From Chitinophaga filiformis (lineage in GTDB: Bacteria; Bacteroidota; Bacteroidia; Chitinophagales; Chitinophagaceae), in assembly GCF_900102545.1 (NCBI RefSeq), contig NZ_FNBN01000001.1, positions 854,477 through 918,476 on the forward strand: 64,000 nucleotides of DNA. The letters run 5' to 3'. The notes below the pieces were generated by a model. The model was not told the origin of the DNA and searched no databases. It saw only the letters and a program-made list of their open reading frames with translations. A program made the translations under genes and the position numbers. Shown here piece after piece: positions 50,796 through 59,452 of the stretch. Within the stretch, counting starts at the first letter, position 1, and every line of letters starts with the position of its first letter.

Positions 50796-50999
50796 AGGAA
50801 ACACAAGAAATTGGGAATCAGACTCTGCCATAAGAAAAAGACCTCTGAGACTGCCTTTTAGGGCCAGATACGGTGCTGCCTGAAAGGTGAAAAACCGTTT
50901 TAGCAGTATATTGTGGGATATATACTTTTTTCACATGATATCTATTAAGAATATTAGGATTTCGTGTATATCTAAATAAAGTGTGAAATTGACAGGAAT

Positions 51000-51359
51000 A
51001 TGATAATGTATCGCGAACTGGAAGATTATATTTATGAATATTGCGAGAAATTCCAGACGAAAAATGAATTAATGGCCCGTAAGACGCTTATGTATACGTC
51101 CAGCACAACGTCCAGCTCAATGCTTTCTGCAATGCGATCAAGAGGATGGATCAGCGAAGACCCGTTGATTCTTAATATGATAGCAGATGGTCCACATGAA
51201 CTGAAACGCAGAGTAGTAGAAAGGATCTGGCGGGAGCACAAAGATGAATTACCACTGAATCTCTGCCCTAAATGTAACCTGATTGCCCGGACACCGCTGG
51301 CACGCCAGTGCCGTTTTTGCAAACATGACTGGCATTCCAGCGATACAGCAGCAAAATAG
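51000..51359 (+). CDS. Small zinc-ribbon protein of unknown function
   Basis: 119 residues. The C-terminal third has two cysteine pairs and a histidine, CPKC, 13 residues on CRFC, then KHDWH, an evident zinc ribbon at about 88-112. The N-terminal part (RELEDYIYEYCEKFQTKNEL, MLSAMRSRGWISEDPLI) is helical. Start at 51000 is preferred because AGGA lies 6 nt upstream; the ATG two codons later is possible. The gene converges on the ABC-F gene. Function is unknown. Confidence 0.75.
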   Translation: MIMYRELEDYIYEYCEKFQTKNELMARKTLMYTSSTTSSSMLSAMRSRGWISEDPLILNMIADGPHELKRRVVERIWREHKDELPLNLCPKCNLIARTPLARQCRFCKHDWHSSDTAAK

Positions 51360-51363
51360 TTCA

Positions 51364-52953
51364 TTAATATAATTCCAGTATCCGCTCCACATTGATCTGC
51401 TCCAGGAAATACTCATCATGGGACACCACTATAAGTGTGCCTTTATACTCATTCACGGCCACCGTGAGGATCTCTATGTTCTGGATATCCAGATTATTGG
51501 TCGGCTCGTCTAATACAATAATATCGGGCGTCTTATCGCTGATAGTCAGACAGCAAAGCATTAAGCGCATTTTCTCGCCACCGCTGAGCGCACTGCAGGG
51601 CTTATCCCAGTAATCCCTGGTAAACAGAAAGCGCGTGAGACGGGTCTTTACCTCATGCTCCTGTAAAGCTGCATCATTGAATCGCTGCGCCTGTTCATAC
51701 ACCTGGAGACTATTATCGATCAATGAATAATCCTGGTCAATATATACCGTCCTGTTATCAGCCCTGCTAACCGTTCCTGACATAGGTTCAAAATTCCCCA
51801 GAATGATATTGATTAAAGTAGTTTTACCGGAACCGTTCAAACCTTTCAAGGCAATCCGTTCTCCACTGGTAATCTGAAAAGTCAGGGCTTCTTTCCAGAG
51901 TAAGCGTTCGCCATACTGGTAATTAATATTATTCGCAGTAAACAATATCTTCCCTTTATGAAGCGTAGAATTATCAAAGCCTAACTTCATTTTATCCATA
52001 TCTGGCAGCTCCTTTCGCAGCTCGTTCAGCCCCTGGGAAATAGCATCTACCTTTTCTGCATGAACGCCCTTCATACGTGCGGTACTCTTCTCTGCGTTAT
52101 TCCTGAAAGTGTTCATAGATATAGTAGGAAGACCTGCTTTCTCCTGCTTTTTCTTACCACGGGCATCCAGCTTTTGTTGTCGCTCGGCGGTTTCCCGCTC
52201 CGTATCTCTGGCTTTCCGTAATGCTTTTTCCTTGCTTCTGATATCCTGGTCCAGTGCATTACTCTCGATCATTTTCTGTTCACGGTAGAAATCATAGTTG
52301 CCGCCGTAAACAGTTATTCCACGCTTACTCAATTCGCAAACAGTATCCAGCAGGTTTAACAATTTCCTGTCATGGCTGACTACAATTAAAGTACAGGAAG
52401 TAGATTCAATAAATTCATACAGCAGTGCTCTGCCTGCTCTGTCCAGGTGATTACTTGGCTCGTCCAGCAACACTATCTCAGGCTGATGAATGGCAATCCC
52501 TGCCAGGAAGACCTTTGTTTTCTGTCCGCCGCTAAGCGTTTCCATTTTCCGGTAAAGATCCCCTTCTTCCAATCCCCAATGGATCAGGGCATCCTTACTT
52601 CTTTCTTCGATAGTCCAGTCGTCATTCAGCATTGTCAGATTCCCGTCTGTTACATTACCATCAAGAATATCCTGTAAGGCCCTCAGTTTATCCTCAATCT
52701 GCAAGGCCTGCGCAATGGTGATATCATTGAACTGACCAAAGAGCTGTGGTATGTAATAAGGCACCGTATCAGCTTGCATAGTGCCAGCTGAAGGCTGCAG
52801 CACGCCGGCCATAATTTTCAGCAGGGTAGACTTACCTGCACCGTTATTGCCGATAAGGGCAATCTTATCTTGCCTGTTAACAGTCAGATTGATATTGTCG
52901 AATAGTAAATCCTTATTGAGATGGGTATACGTGAGATTTTGCAGAAATAACAT
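51364..52953 (-). CDS. ABC-F family ATPase
   Basis: 529 residues from the ATG at 52953 (MLFLQNLTYTHLNKDLLFD, preceded by AAGGAATT); 18 more upstream codons are not family-like. Two ABC domains without membrane parts: Walker A GNNGAGKSTLLK near 37 and GLNGSGKTTLIN near 365, signatures LSGGQKTKVFLAG and LSGGEKMRLMLCC, Walker B IVLLDEPSNHLD and IIVLDEPTNNLD. They are joined by a charged linker (about 225-320). ABC-F proteins act on ribosomes, either in translation control or antibiotic protection. Which one cannot be told; it could be an antibiotic-resistance type such as Vga/Lsa-like. Confidence 0.92.
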   Translation of the reverse strand: MLFLQNLTYTHLNKDLLFDNINLTVNRQDKIALIGNNGAGKSTLLKIMAGVLQPSAGTMQADTVPYYIPQLFGQFNDITIAQALQIEDKLRALQDILDGNVTDGNLTMLNDDWTIEERSKDALIHWGLEEGDLYRKMETLSGGQKTKVFLAGIAIHQPEIVLLDEPSNHLDRAGRALLYEFIESTSCTLIVVSHDRKLLNLLDTVCELSKRGITVYGGNYDFYREQKMIESNALDQDIRSKEKALRKARDTERETAERQQKLDARGKKKQEKAGLPTISMNTFRNNAEKSTARMKGVHAEKVDAISQGLNELRKELPDMDKMKLGFDNSTLHKGKILFTANNINYQYGERLLWKEALTFQITSGERIALKGLNGSGKTTLINIILGNFEPMSGTVSRADNRTVYIDQDYSLIDNSLQVYEQAQRFNDAALQEHEVKTRLTRFLFTRDYWDKPCSALSGGEKMRLMLCCLTISDKTPDIIVLDEPTNNLDIQNIEILTVAVNEYKGTLIVVSHDEYFLEQINVERILELY

Positions 52954-53167
52954 AATTCCTTTCTTTTTAAAGCCAATAAATCCAGCTCCTCCCTCTGCGG
53001 GAAGCACTATTTATCTTTTTTGAAAGAAATTATATCTCACATTGATGGGTATCTTCGTTGATCTCTGCAAACTTAAATACTTTTTTTTATTTTTTTTTAT
53101 TTCGCGTAAGGGTAATCCATTCTCTGCATTGTCTACCTTCGACTACTAATTTATAAGCGCGAGGCAT

Positions 53168-53749
53168 TTGGAAGCGGTAAAAGCGTCAAAAAAAGACACC
53201 AGGCTACTGGAACAGTACTTCTTTGAGTATTTTGAAGTATTGCATACCTATGCCTATACCATACTGAAAGACAATGACGAAGCTAAAGATGTGGTGCAAT
53301 CTGTCTTTATGCAATTATGGCAGAAAAGAGAGGTACTGACCATCAAACAGTCTGTCCGTTCTTACCTGTATGTCGCTACACACAACCATTGCCTGAATCA
53401 TATCAAAAGCAGGAAAATACGGCAAAAACATTATGATCAGTTTGCCTCCGACGGCAAGGAGGGCTCAAGCACACAGGAAGAACATATAGAACTGGCAGAC
53501 CTGAAAAAGGAAGTCCTGGCAGCTATGAAAACGCTACCGGACAAATGCCGGGAAGTATTCTACAAGAGCAGATTTGAAGAGAAAAGCTATGCCGAAATCG
53601 CTAAGGAACTCAATATATCTGTTAAAACCGTCGAAGCACAAATGGGCAAAGCACTGCGTATTTTACGGACTATCCTATCCGGCAAGACGTTCTTCTGGCT
53701 CATGATAAGCTGTCACTTATTGACTGGAATAAATAAACTTATTCAATAG
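53168..53749 (+). CDS. ECF sigma factor, FecI-like
   Basis: 193 residues from a TTG start. Region 2 is YFEVLHTYAYTILKDNDEAKDVVQSVFMQLWQKR (about 19-52). Region 4 is TLPDKCREVFYKSRFEEKSYAEIAKELNISVKTVEAQMGKAL (about 121-163), with a hydrophobic tail at the end. Bacteroidota carry many such sigma factors, each paired with a FecR protein. The FecR gene starts 2 bp downstream, and the third gene codes for an STN-domain protein rather than a TonB receptor. Confidence 0.94.
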   Translation: MEAVKASKKDTRLLEQYFFEYFEVLHTYAYTILKDNDEAKDVVQSVFMQLWQKREVLTIKQSVRSYLYVATHNHCLNHIKSRKIRQKHYDQFASDGKEGSSTQEEHIELADLKKEVLAAMKTLPDKCREVFYKSRFEEKSYAEIAKELNISVKTVEAQMGKALRILRTILSGKTFFWLMISCHLLTGINKLIQ

Positions 53750-53751
53750 TT

Positions 53752-54708
53752 ATGGCACAGGGAGCAGAAAATATTATCGTAAACGACGACTTACTGTCAA
53801 AATATTTTTCCGGAGAGGCTTCTCCGGAAGAAGCTATCGCCATTGATGAATGGAAGCTCAGCAATGAGATCAATCAGCAGGAGTTTAGCTCACTATGGTC
53901 CGTCTGGAATCACGCATCACTGCGCACTCATAAAGTAGGCGACATACAATCTGCATGGCAGGAATTGCAGCCACTCCCCAAAAGGCTGCCATCCAGACGT
54001 ATTACATTACTCAGATGGGCAGCTGCCGCATCTGTACTCTTCACTGTAGTTATTTCAGCTGCTTTATTATTTAAGATAAACAATAAGACACCTCAGCAAA
54101 AGACAGTCACTGCCTCACTACATAAAACAACACAGCAGGTGCTTGCTTGTGGATCGCGGGTGACCATTTTTCCAGGTAGTAGTCTCACTTACCCGCTATC
54201 ATCTGAAGGGGATGAAAGACATGTAATACTGAATGGCAGTGGTTATTTCGATGTAAAAACTTTGGCTAATAAGCCCTTCATTGTTACTGCGGGTCCTGTA
54301 AGGATCAAAGTATTGGGTACGGCTTTTCATGTGTCAGAGACAGATACTGCGATCACGATAAAGGTGGTCAGCGGTAAAATACTCACGTCAGCTGCAGGCC
54401 AACAGCTAATCATTTCCGGTGGTGAAACTGGCAAATATCTGAAGAATGAGAAACAGCTGGTGCAGGTACAGGAACAGTACACCTTCCATTTCGATAATGA
54501 AAACCTCGCAGTAGTGATCGCGGCATTATCCAGGGCCTATCATAAGAAAATAATCATCAGGGATCCTGAGATTGCCACTCTCAAGATCTCTAGCAATTTT
54601 GAAAACAAATCACTTGACTATATACTGGAAGTAATTGCCATCACACTTAATGTAAAATATACTCCCAATCCAAACAATGATGAGATCTATTTCGATAATG
54701 CGAATTAA
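53752..54708 (+). CDS. FecR family anti-sigma factor
   Basis: 318 residues: cytoplasmic sigma-binding part with YFSGEASPEEAIAIDEWKLSN (about 15-36), one membrane helix (about 87-106, WAAAASVLFTVVISAALLF), the FecR beta domain (QVLACGSRVTIFPGSSLTYP, GYFDVKTLANKPFIVTAGPVRIKVLGTAFHV) and a C-terminal STN-like domain (YTFHFDNENLAVVIAALSRAY, DYILEVIAITLNVKY). It should hold the FecI-like sigma factor and receive the signal at its periplasmic end. It overlaps the next gene by 11 bp. Confidence 0.94.
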   Translation: MAQGAENIIVNDDLLSKYFSGEASPEEAIAIDEWKLSNEINQQEFSSLWSVWNHASLRTHKVGDIQSAWQELQPLPKRLPSRRITLLRWAAAASVLFTVVISAALLFKINNKTPQQKTVTASLHKTTQQVLACGSRVTIFPGSSLTYPLSSEGDERHVILNGSGYFDVKTLANKPFIVTAGPVRIKVLGTAFHVSETDTAITIKVVSGKILTSAAGQQLIISGGETGKYLKNEKQLVQVQEQYTFHFDNENLAVVIAALSRAYHKKIIIRDPEIATLKISSNFENKSLDYILEVIAITLNVKYTPNPNNDEIYFDNAN

Positions 54709-56170
54709 CCTTCTTTTGTTCTGTATCCTTTTGTCAGCATTCACCAGTAGCCTATATGCACAACAGTATGAAAAAAACATTGTAAAAATATCACAGACAC
54801 CCATCGACATTACATCCCTGGCAAAGACAATTGCGAAACAAACCGGATTGCAGTATTCTCTGAATATGCAAAATTCATCGCTGAAAAAGCGTATTACATT
54901 AAAAACAGGCAACTGGCTGCTATCCGATATATTAAAGCAGGTGCAACAACAGGCAGGACTTAATCACAGGATTCTTGGCGATCATATCCTTTTCATGGAT
55001 TATCTGCCACCTGTTAACAAAAGCACCATCACTAATACCGCCACTCCTTTGCCATTACCATCAACCGTTGGCCCACACACATTAAAAGCAGGTAATAATA
55101 AGGCTCCTGATGCAATGACGCCATCAATATCAACTGCCAGGCAATTAAAGAGCATTGCTGGTGCTACGGTAAAAAGTGCTACAAAAAATACAGTCGCAGA
55201 AAAAATTACAGTCTCAAAAATTCCCTCAACGGTTAAAACAGAAACAGGGACAAACGCAAAGGCGAATCAGATAACAGACAATTACGATACCAGCGTTACC
55301 AACAATACGACTAACCCTGCCATAAAGCAGGACTCTACTTATTTTCTGTTACCCGGAAGGAGCGTCACGGGTAGTATGGTCATTGATACTACAGAGAGTT
55401 TATTACCACTATCACCCGCATATACAGTTTCCGGCTATACCCAGAAAATGTTTTCATTAACATTGTTTGACAACACAGATAATACCGGCAATAAAACAAT
55501 GCCAGTTATCAGGAACACCGTTCAACCGCTGATGAAAAAAATCGCCATTACAAAAGAGAAAAGACAAAAGGAAAGTAATGGCCGACAGAGAAACAAATCA
55601 TTCCGGCCGTCAAAGCTAAGCCCTGATGACGTGGAATGGTATCAGCCAGTCGTCAAAACGGGACTGAGCACAGATGAGATATTATATCTCAACGCGTCGC
55701 TAATGGCAGGCATAAAATATGTGTATGGTATCATTTCTTACGGCTATGCCTTTCCCGGAGGCCGTTTTCGCTGGGGTGCAGGTGTTCCCATCAGACTAAA
55801 TGAAACACAAGAGCTGCATTTCAGTTTTACCACGGGTACATTGAAACGCGGCACCTCACCTGATTCATCCATCGTCTATGGAGTGAAGGAACGGCTAACA
55901 CGTTATGGCGCAGGATGGTCTACAACAGTCAGTTCACGTATCACTTTCCAGGCACAGCTCCATTACAACATACTCAAAAAAACATCTGATTCCACTTCCA
56001 TATATGCTCAAACCGCGGCAGGCGACTCTAAGCACTTCAGTTATGGTAAAGTACCCTATACGCTTAGCGAAAGCTACGGCGCTTATTCGTATGGACAAAA
56101 CTACAGCACAGCCGGCGACTTCAAGCGATGGATCGGTATACAGCTTTCATTATTCTACAAATTATTCTAA
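54698..56170 (+). CDS. STN-domain outer-membrane-type protein downstream of FecI/FecR
   Basis: 490 residues from the ATG at 54698. Signal peptide about 1-22 (ending LYAQ). An STN domain (about 30-100: ISQTPIDITSLAKTIAKQTGLQ, LKTGNWLLSDILKQVQQQAG) is like that at the N-terminus of signal-transducing TonB receptors. Then comes a Thr/Lys/Asn-rich, probably unstructured linker (about 110-310), and a C-terminal part (about 320-490) with strand-like blocks (IKYVYGIISYGYAFPGGRFRWG, RITFQAQLHYNILKKT) ending in LFYKLF. There is no plug or 22-strand barrel. It replaces the receptor in this sigma/anti-sigma unit. Confidence 0.75.
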   Translation: MRINLLLFCILLSAFTSSLYAQQYEKNIVKISQTPIDITSLAKTIAKQTGLQYSLNMQNSSLKKRITLKTGNWLLSDILKQVQQQAGLNHRILGDHILFMDYLPPVNKSTITNTATPLPLPSTVGPHTLKAGNNKAPDAMTPSISTARQLKSIAGATVKSATKNTVAEKITVSKIPSTVKTETGTNAKANQITDNYDTSVTNNTTNPAIKQDSTYFLLPGRSVTGSMVIDTTESLLPLSPAYTVSGYTQKMFSLTLFDNTDNTGNKTMPVIRNTVQPLMKKIAITKEKRQKESNGRQRNKSFRPSKLSPDDVEWYQPVVKTGLSTDEILYLNASLMAGIKYVYGIISYGYAFPGGRFRWGAGVPIRLNETQELHFSFTTGTLKRGTSPDSSIVYGVKERLTRYGAGWSTTVSSRITFQAQLHYNILKKTSDSTSIYAQTAAGDSKHFSYGKVPYTLSESYGAYSYGQNYSTAGDFKRWIGIQLSLFYKLF

Positions 56171-56180
56171 GCAATCTTTA

Positions 56181-56217
56181 ATGCCGGAAATGACTTTATA
56201 AGGTCATTATCCGGCAT
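56181..56217 (+). terminator. Hairpin after the STN-domain gene
   Basis: ATGCCGGA (56181-56188) and TCCGGCAT (56210-56217) form the outer stem and ATGAC/GTCAT an inner one. No T-run follows. It lies between convergent genes. Confidence 0.6.
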
Positions 56218-56231
56218 GACTACAGGTATTG

Positions 56232-57044
56232 TCAGGATTTTAGTTTGTTATAGGCATGCATCAGCACCGGCGGCACGAAATCTTTCAGGCCTAATTTTAT
56301 GCCCTTCTTAAAATCTTCTGTCCGGTGCCTTCTCATCTTAAACAGTGTTGTATGATTTCCTAATGCAGGATCTATTTCCTCTTCCGGCCGGCCATTTGTG
56401 TAATAATATAGTGCAATGGATTTTCTTGTGCGGTCTTCAGGACAATTCAATGGATCCGGATGTCCGTGATAAGAATAGGATGTAGTAGAGAAAATGGCCA
56501 TCCTGTTAAACAGCGGCAATATCTTTACTTCTGCCTTTTCCATATTTCTATCCCACAGTTCAAAATGACCACCATAACTTTCCTCCCAATCCTTATTCAG
56601 ATATATCAGTACATTTAAACGGCGGTCAAGGTTCGTGATGGGATGCTTGTTGAAATCGGCATGTATCTTCAGTAATCCACCTCTGACAATCTGATGTAAG
56701 CCTCCACCTTCCAGGTAAGGATCTGGTATTAAACCTTTTATACCTGTAAGCTCTTCCAGGAAATTAAGGAAAGGGCGGGAGTTCAAAGAATAGATAAAAT
56801 GTCGCGTGAATGCGCCATAATTACTTTCATCTTTTAATGCCAGCTTCAATTCCTGTGCATTACTGTATCTCTGCCAGTGTGCACCATTCGCTCCGGGAAA
56901 TTCCTCCAGTACATTATTGAGCGCTTCTTCCGGGAAAACATTGTCCAGGTATATATGCGGAAAAGGATTTCCTTCGGCGTATCTATTCTTGTTGCTACTG
57001 GCAAGTGTCTGCAGTTTAGGAACATCTGGTATATAGTAATTCAT
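56232..57044 (-). CDS. 2-oxoglutarate/Fe(II)-dependent oxygenase
   Basis: 270 residues from the ATG at 57044; the frame continues 21 codons upstream through a perfect inverted repeat and is rejected there. Double-stranded beta-helix of the prolyl-hydroxylase type: GGLLKIHADFNKHP with His128 and Asp130, SYSYHGHPDPL with the distal His193, and RTRKSIALYYYT with Arg207 for 2-oxoglutarate. It hydroxylates a protein or small-molecule substrate that cannot be told from sequence. In other bacteria such proteins often occur with glycan or sulfotransferase genes; none adjoins it here. Confidence 0.87.
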   Translation of the reverse strand: MNYYIPDVPKLQTLASSNKNRYAEGNPFPHIYLDNVFPEEALNNVLEEFPGANGAHWQRYSNAQELKLALKDESNYGAFTRHFIYSLNSRPFLNFLEELTGIKGLIPDPYLEGGGLHQIVRGGLLKIHADFNKHPITNLDRRLNVLIYLNKDWEESYGGHFELWDRNMEKAEVKILPLFNRMAIFSTTSYSYHGHPDPLNCPEDRTRKSIALYYYTNGRPEEEIDPALGNHTTLFKMRRHRTEDFKKGIKLGLKDFVPPVLMHAYNKLKS

Positions 57045-57050
57045 AGAATG

Positions 57051-57083
57051 ATAGGTTACATTGGTTAGAACAATGTAACCTAT
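57051..57083. promoter_or_regulatory. Perfect 13-bp inverted repeat in the oxygenase leader
   Basis: ATAGGTTACATTG (57051-57063) and CAATGTAACCTAT (57071-57083) are exact complements around a 7-bp centre, 6 bp before the oxygenase start codon. It may be an operator or an mRNA hairpin masking the ribosome-binding region. Confidence 0.6.
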
Positions 57084-57314
57084 ACGACAATTCAATTTAT
57101 CAACCACCCTTACTCAGATGAAATATTTTTTATTTACCTTCGTCAGACTATTTAAAATCCCCATGGCATACAAGAGACGAGGACATCTTACTGTGATAGT
57201 AGAATATTGCGTACATCTGCGCAGGTTCATGCATAGAAAATACTGGAAAGCAGAAAGAAAGGCTGGGAAGAAATTGATAAGAAAGGAGCTAACGGAATAC
57301 AAAAGACCGGCAGC

Positions 57315-58067
57315 TTAGCTCAACCACTTCCTCAAGGCATTTGATTTCTCCCTGCTCACCACTACTTCTTCTGTTGGAGGAAACAAATCCAGTTTCAGCT
57401 TACCATTAAATACCTGGTGGATCTTTTGTATAGAACCGGCAGATACAATGTATTGCCTGGTTGCCCTGAAAAAATCCCTGGGATTCAATTCCTGTTCCAG
57501 CTCTTCCAGGGTCTGATCTATCGTATAACGTTCTCCCTGGTTGGTAACGAGATATACCAGTTTGTGCTCGGAAAAGAAATAAGCGATATTAGGCACCATC
57601 ACCGGTATCAGCATATCCCGGTAAGACACCAGGAAGCGGGAACGATATACCACTTCCCTGTGCTGCATCTTCTTAATCACCTCCAGCAAGTCAGGACCAT
57701 TTGATTGGTTGACCAGTCCTTTTATTCTTGTAATGCTCTTTTCAAGTTGGGCTTCTTCCAATGGTTTCAACAAATAGTCAATACCATTCACTTCAAAAGC
57801 CTTCAGTGCATATTCATCATAAGCTGTAATAAAAATAACATGCGACCGGATCTGCACATGATCAAAGATCTCGAAGCTCAATCCATCTGTCAGTTTAATG
57901 TCCATACAGATGATATCAGGATGTTCATGCTTTTCCAGCCATTCTATGCTTGCCTGCACTGTTTGCAGCTCACCAATAATCTCAATATTCCTGTCGATCT
58001 GCGATAACATTTTTTTTAATCTCGCCGCATTAGGTAACTCGTCTTCAATGATCAGTATGCTCAGCAT
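57315..58067 (-). CDS. LytTR-type response regulator
   Basis: 250 residues from the ATG at 58067 (MLSILIIEDE; an ATG four codons upstream is possible). Receiver domain 1-120 with acidic pocket Glu8/Asp9, phospho-acceptor Asp56 (IICMDIKLTDG), ITAYDEYALKAF and DYLLKPLEE. The LytTR DNA-binding domain spans about 145-250 (AYFFSEHKLVYLVTNQGERY, FFRATRQYIVSAGSIQKIHQ, VVVSREKSNALRKWLS). It overlaps the kinase gene by 23 bp. An exact LytTR-type double site lies upstream of the operon. Confidence 0.94.
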   Translation of the reverse strand: MLSILIIEDELPNAARLKKMLSQIDRNIEIIGELQTVQASIEWLEKHEHPDIICMDIKLTDGLSFEIFDHVQIRSHVIFITAYDEYALKAFEVNGIDYLLKPLEEAQLEKSITRIKGLVNQSNGPDLLEVIKKMQHREVVYRSRFLVSYRDMLIPVMVPNIAYFFSEHKLVYLVTNQGERYTIDQTLEELEQELNPRDFFRATRQYIVSAGSIQKIHQVFNGKLKLDLFPPTEEVVVSREKSNALRKWLS

Positions 58068-59118
58068 GTTCCTTTGCATTTTTTTTCATCAATGGTATCT
58101 TCACTTCAAAATAATTGCCGGTGTTGCTAATAACAGGCTTATTGCCGCTTAGCAGTAGATAACGCTGGGTAATATTCTTTAATCCCAACTGTGCCCCTGG
58201 TTCCTGTATACGCTTCGGGTTCTTATTGTTACGAACAACAAGCCACTTATTATCTGCAATGTAAATATCGATAATCAGCGGCGAATCATTCGTAAACTGA
58301 TTATGCTTAATTGCATTTTCAATGAGTAATTGTAAAGTCAGCGGGGCTATATCACTTTGCAGATGATCTACTTCGGGCGATATATTAATGCGGATAGCCT
58401 GGCCATACCTGATCTGGTGAAGGAATAGTATGTTCTTGATAAAATCGAGTTCTACCGCTATGGAGATAGTGTTCTGCGTCCGGTTGGTCAGCATATAACG
58501 GTAGATGGAAGACAACTTCACCACATAGCTAACAGACAGGGAAGGATTTTCCTCTATCAGGGAAGTGAGCGCGCTTAGGTTATTAAACAGGAAATGCGGG
58601 TCCAGTTGCAGCTTCAGTGCGTCCAGCTGTGCCTGTACAGCCAGTTCATTCAATTTAAATGCTTCCAGGCGGGCATTATTCAATTTATTGATAAGATGTT
58701 CTGCGGCAAAGATGGAGGTGATCACGAGGCAATAGATCATCCCGGTGATGGAAGACTGGCGGTAAAGCAGCTGGTTAAAAGCGAACTTCTCCGGGAAAGG
58801 GACATGGAAAAAGAGGTAAAGCACCAGCAGTATGATACCCATATGGGCAATCAGCTGTGCAATGAAGCGCATTCTCATGTTCCGTTCCCATGGTAACCTG
58901 CGGTGTAACAGATAGGTCAGCCATATGCCGGTTTCTATCACCAGCAGGGGGAACAACCATGATACCAGTGTGTTGACAATAAAATCAAATACGGTAAATT
59001 GTCTCCAGGCGTTGAAGGTACGCTCGTAGGGGTTAATCAGGAAGAAAATGAGATTGGTAAGCAAACAAAAAATAGGATAGCCATAAAGTCTTAAGAATTT
59101 ATAGTTGGATGTAGCCAT
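58045..59118 (-). CDS. LytS-like sensor histidine kinase
   Basis: 357 residues. Four hydrophobic helices (about 13-29, 47-70, 86-104, 124-139) form a membrane sensor with very short outside loops, which suits sensing within the membrane. The His_kinase motif is LQLDPHFLFNNLSALTSLIEENP with His175; the ATPase part has LLIENAIKHNQ and GLKNITQRYLLL. It pairs with the overlapping LytTR regulator. The upstream neighbour is a 50-residue membrane protein read in the same direction 50 bp away. Confidence 0.94.
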   Translation of the reverse strand: MATSNYKFLRLYGYPIFCLLTNLIFFLINPYERTFNAWRQFTVFDFIVNTLVSWLFPLLVIETGIWLTYLLHRRLPWERNMRMRFIAQLIAHMGIILLVLYLFFHVPFPEKFAFNQLLYRQSSITGMIYCLVITSIFAAEHLINKLNNARLEAFKLNELAVQAQLDALKLQLDPHFLFNNLSALTSLIEENPSLSVSYVVKLSSIYRYMLTNRTQNTISIAVELDFIKNILFLHQIRYGQAIRINISPEVDHLQSDIAPLTLQLLIENAIKHNQFTNDSPLIIDIYIADNKWLVVRNNKNPKRIQEPGAQLGLKNITQRYLLLSGNKPVISNTGNYFEVKIPLMKKNAKEHAEHTDH

Positions 59119-59168
59119 AATATGTGAGACTTTTTATCAGGCTACACTATCCTATTGGTACAATATGT

Positions 59169-59321
59169 TTATTTGTAAGACACGCGGCGAACAGGTCTTG
59201 TCAGCAAATCCCATATTATATATAGTATGCCTAATGATAAAACAGATAAAACGATTTTAATAATACTCAGCAATTTACCTATTTTATACAGCTGTGACGC
59301 GTAGTGTAATGTATTTGTCAT
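59169..59321 (-). CDS. 50-residue membrane protein leading the LytTR operon
   Basis: From the ATG at 59321. A short basic N-terminal part (LHYASQLYKIGKLL) leads to one strong membrane helix (about 18-39: SIIKIVLSVLSLGILYIIW) and a basic tail (TRPVRRVSYK). It stands 50 bp before the LytS-like kinase gene with no promoter or terminator between, so all three are probably one operon. The double LytTR site is 62 bp upstream. Not recognised. It could be an accessory sensor or modulator of the kinase. A longer frame upstream to 59378 exists but lacks character. Confidence 0.6.
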   Translation of the reverse strand: MTNTLHYASQLYKIGKLLSIIKIVLSVLSLGILYIIWDLLTRPVRRVSYK

Positions 59322-59383
59322 GACTGTTTCCGTTATTTGACAGCAATTTGGGGCAAATACCAGAAAATTACCGGTCAATCTGA

Positions 59384-59413
59384 CTGAACTTACAAAAATC
59401 CCGACTGAACTTA
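59384..59413 (-). promoter_or_regulatory. LytTR double binding site
   Basis: On the minus strand TAAGTTCAG occurs at 59413-59405 and again at 59392-59384, separated by exactly 12 bp. Both copies satisfy the published AgrA/LytTR half-site pattern [TA][AC][CA]GTTN[AG][TG], and 12 bp is its standard spacing. The flanks are also repeated (TAAGTTCAGTC). It lies 62 bp upstream of the 50-residue protein gene. Confidence 0.75.
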
Positions 59414-59452
59414 AATTATCGCATACTGAAGTGAAAGCCTCAGTTCAGCATA

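Noticed and set aside
57118..57318. A 66-codon, very basic plus-strand frame between the oxygenase and the LytTR regulator genes
   Set aside because: No promoter, no family, an equally long frame on the other strand, and the 3' end runs into the regulator gene. It remains a faint possibility.
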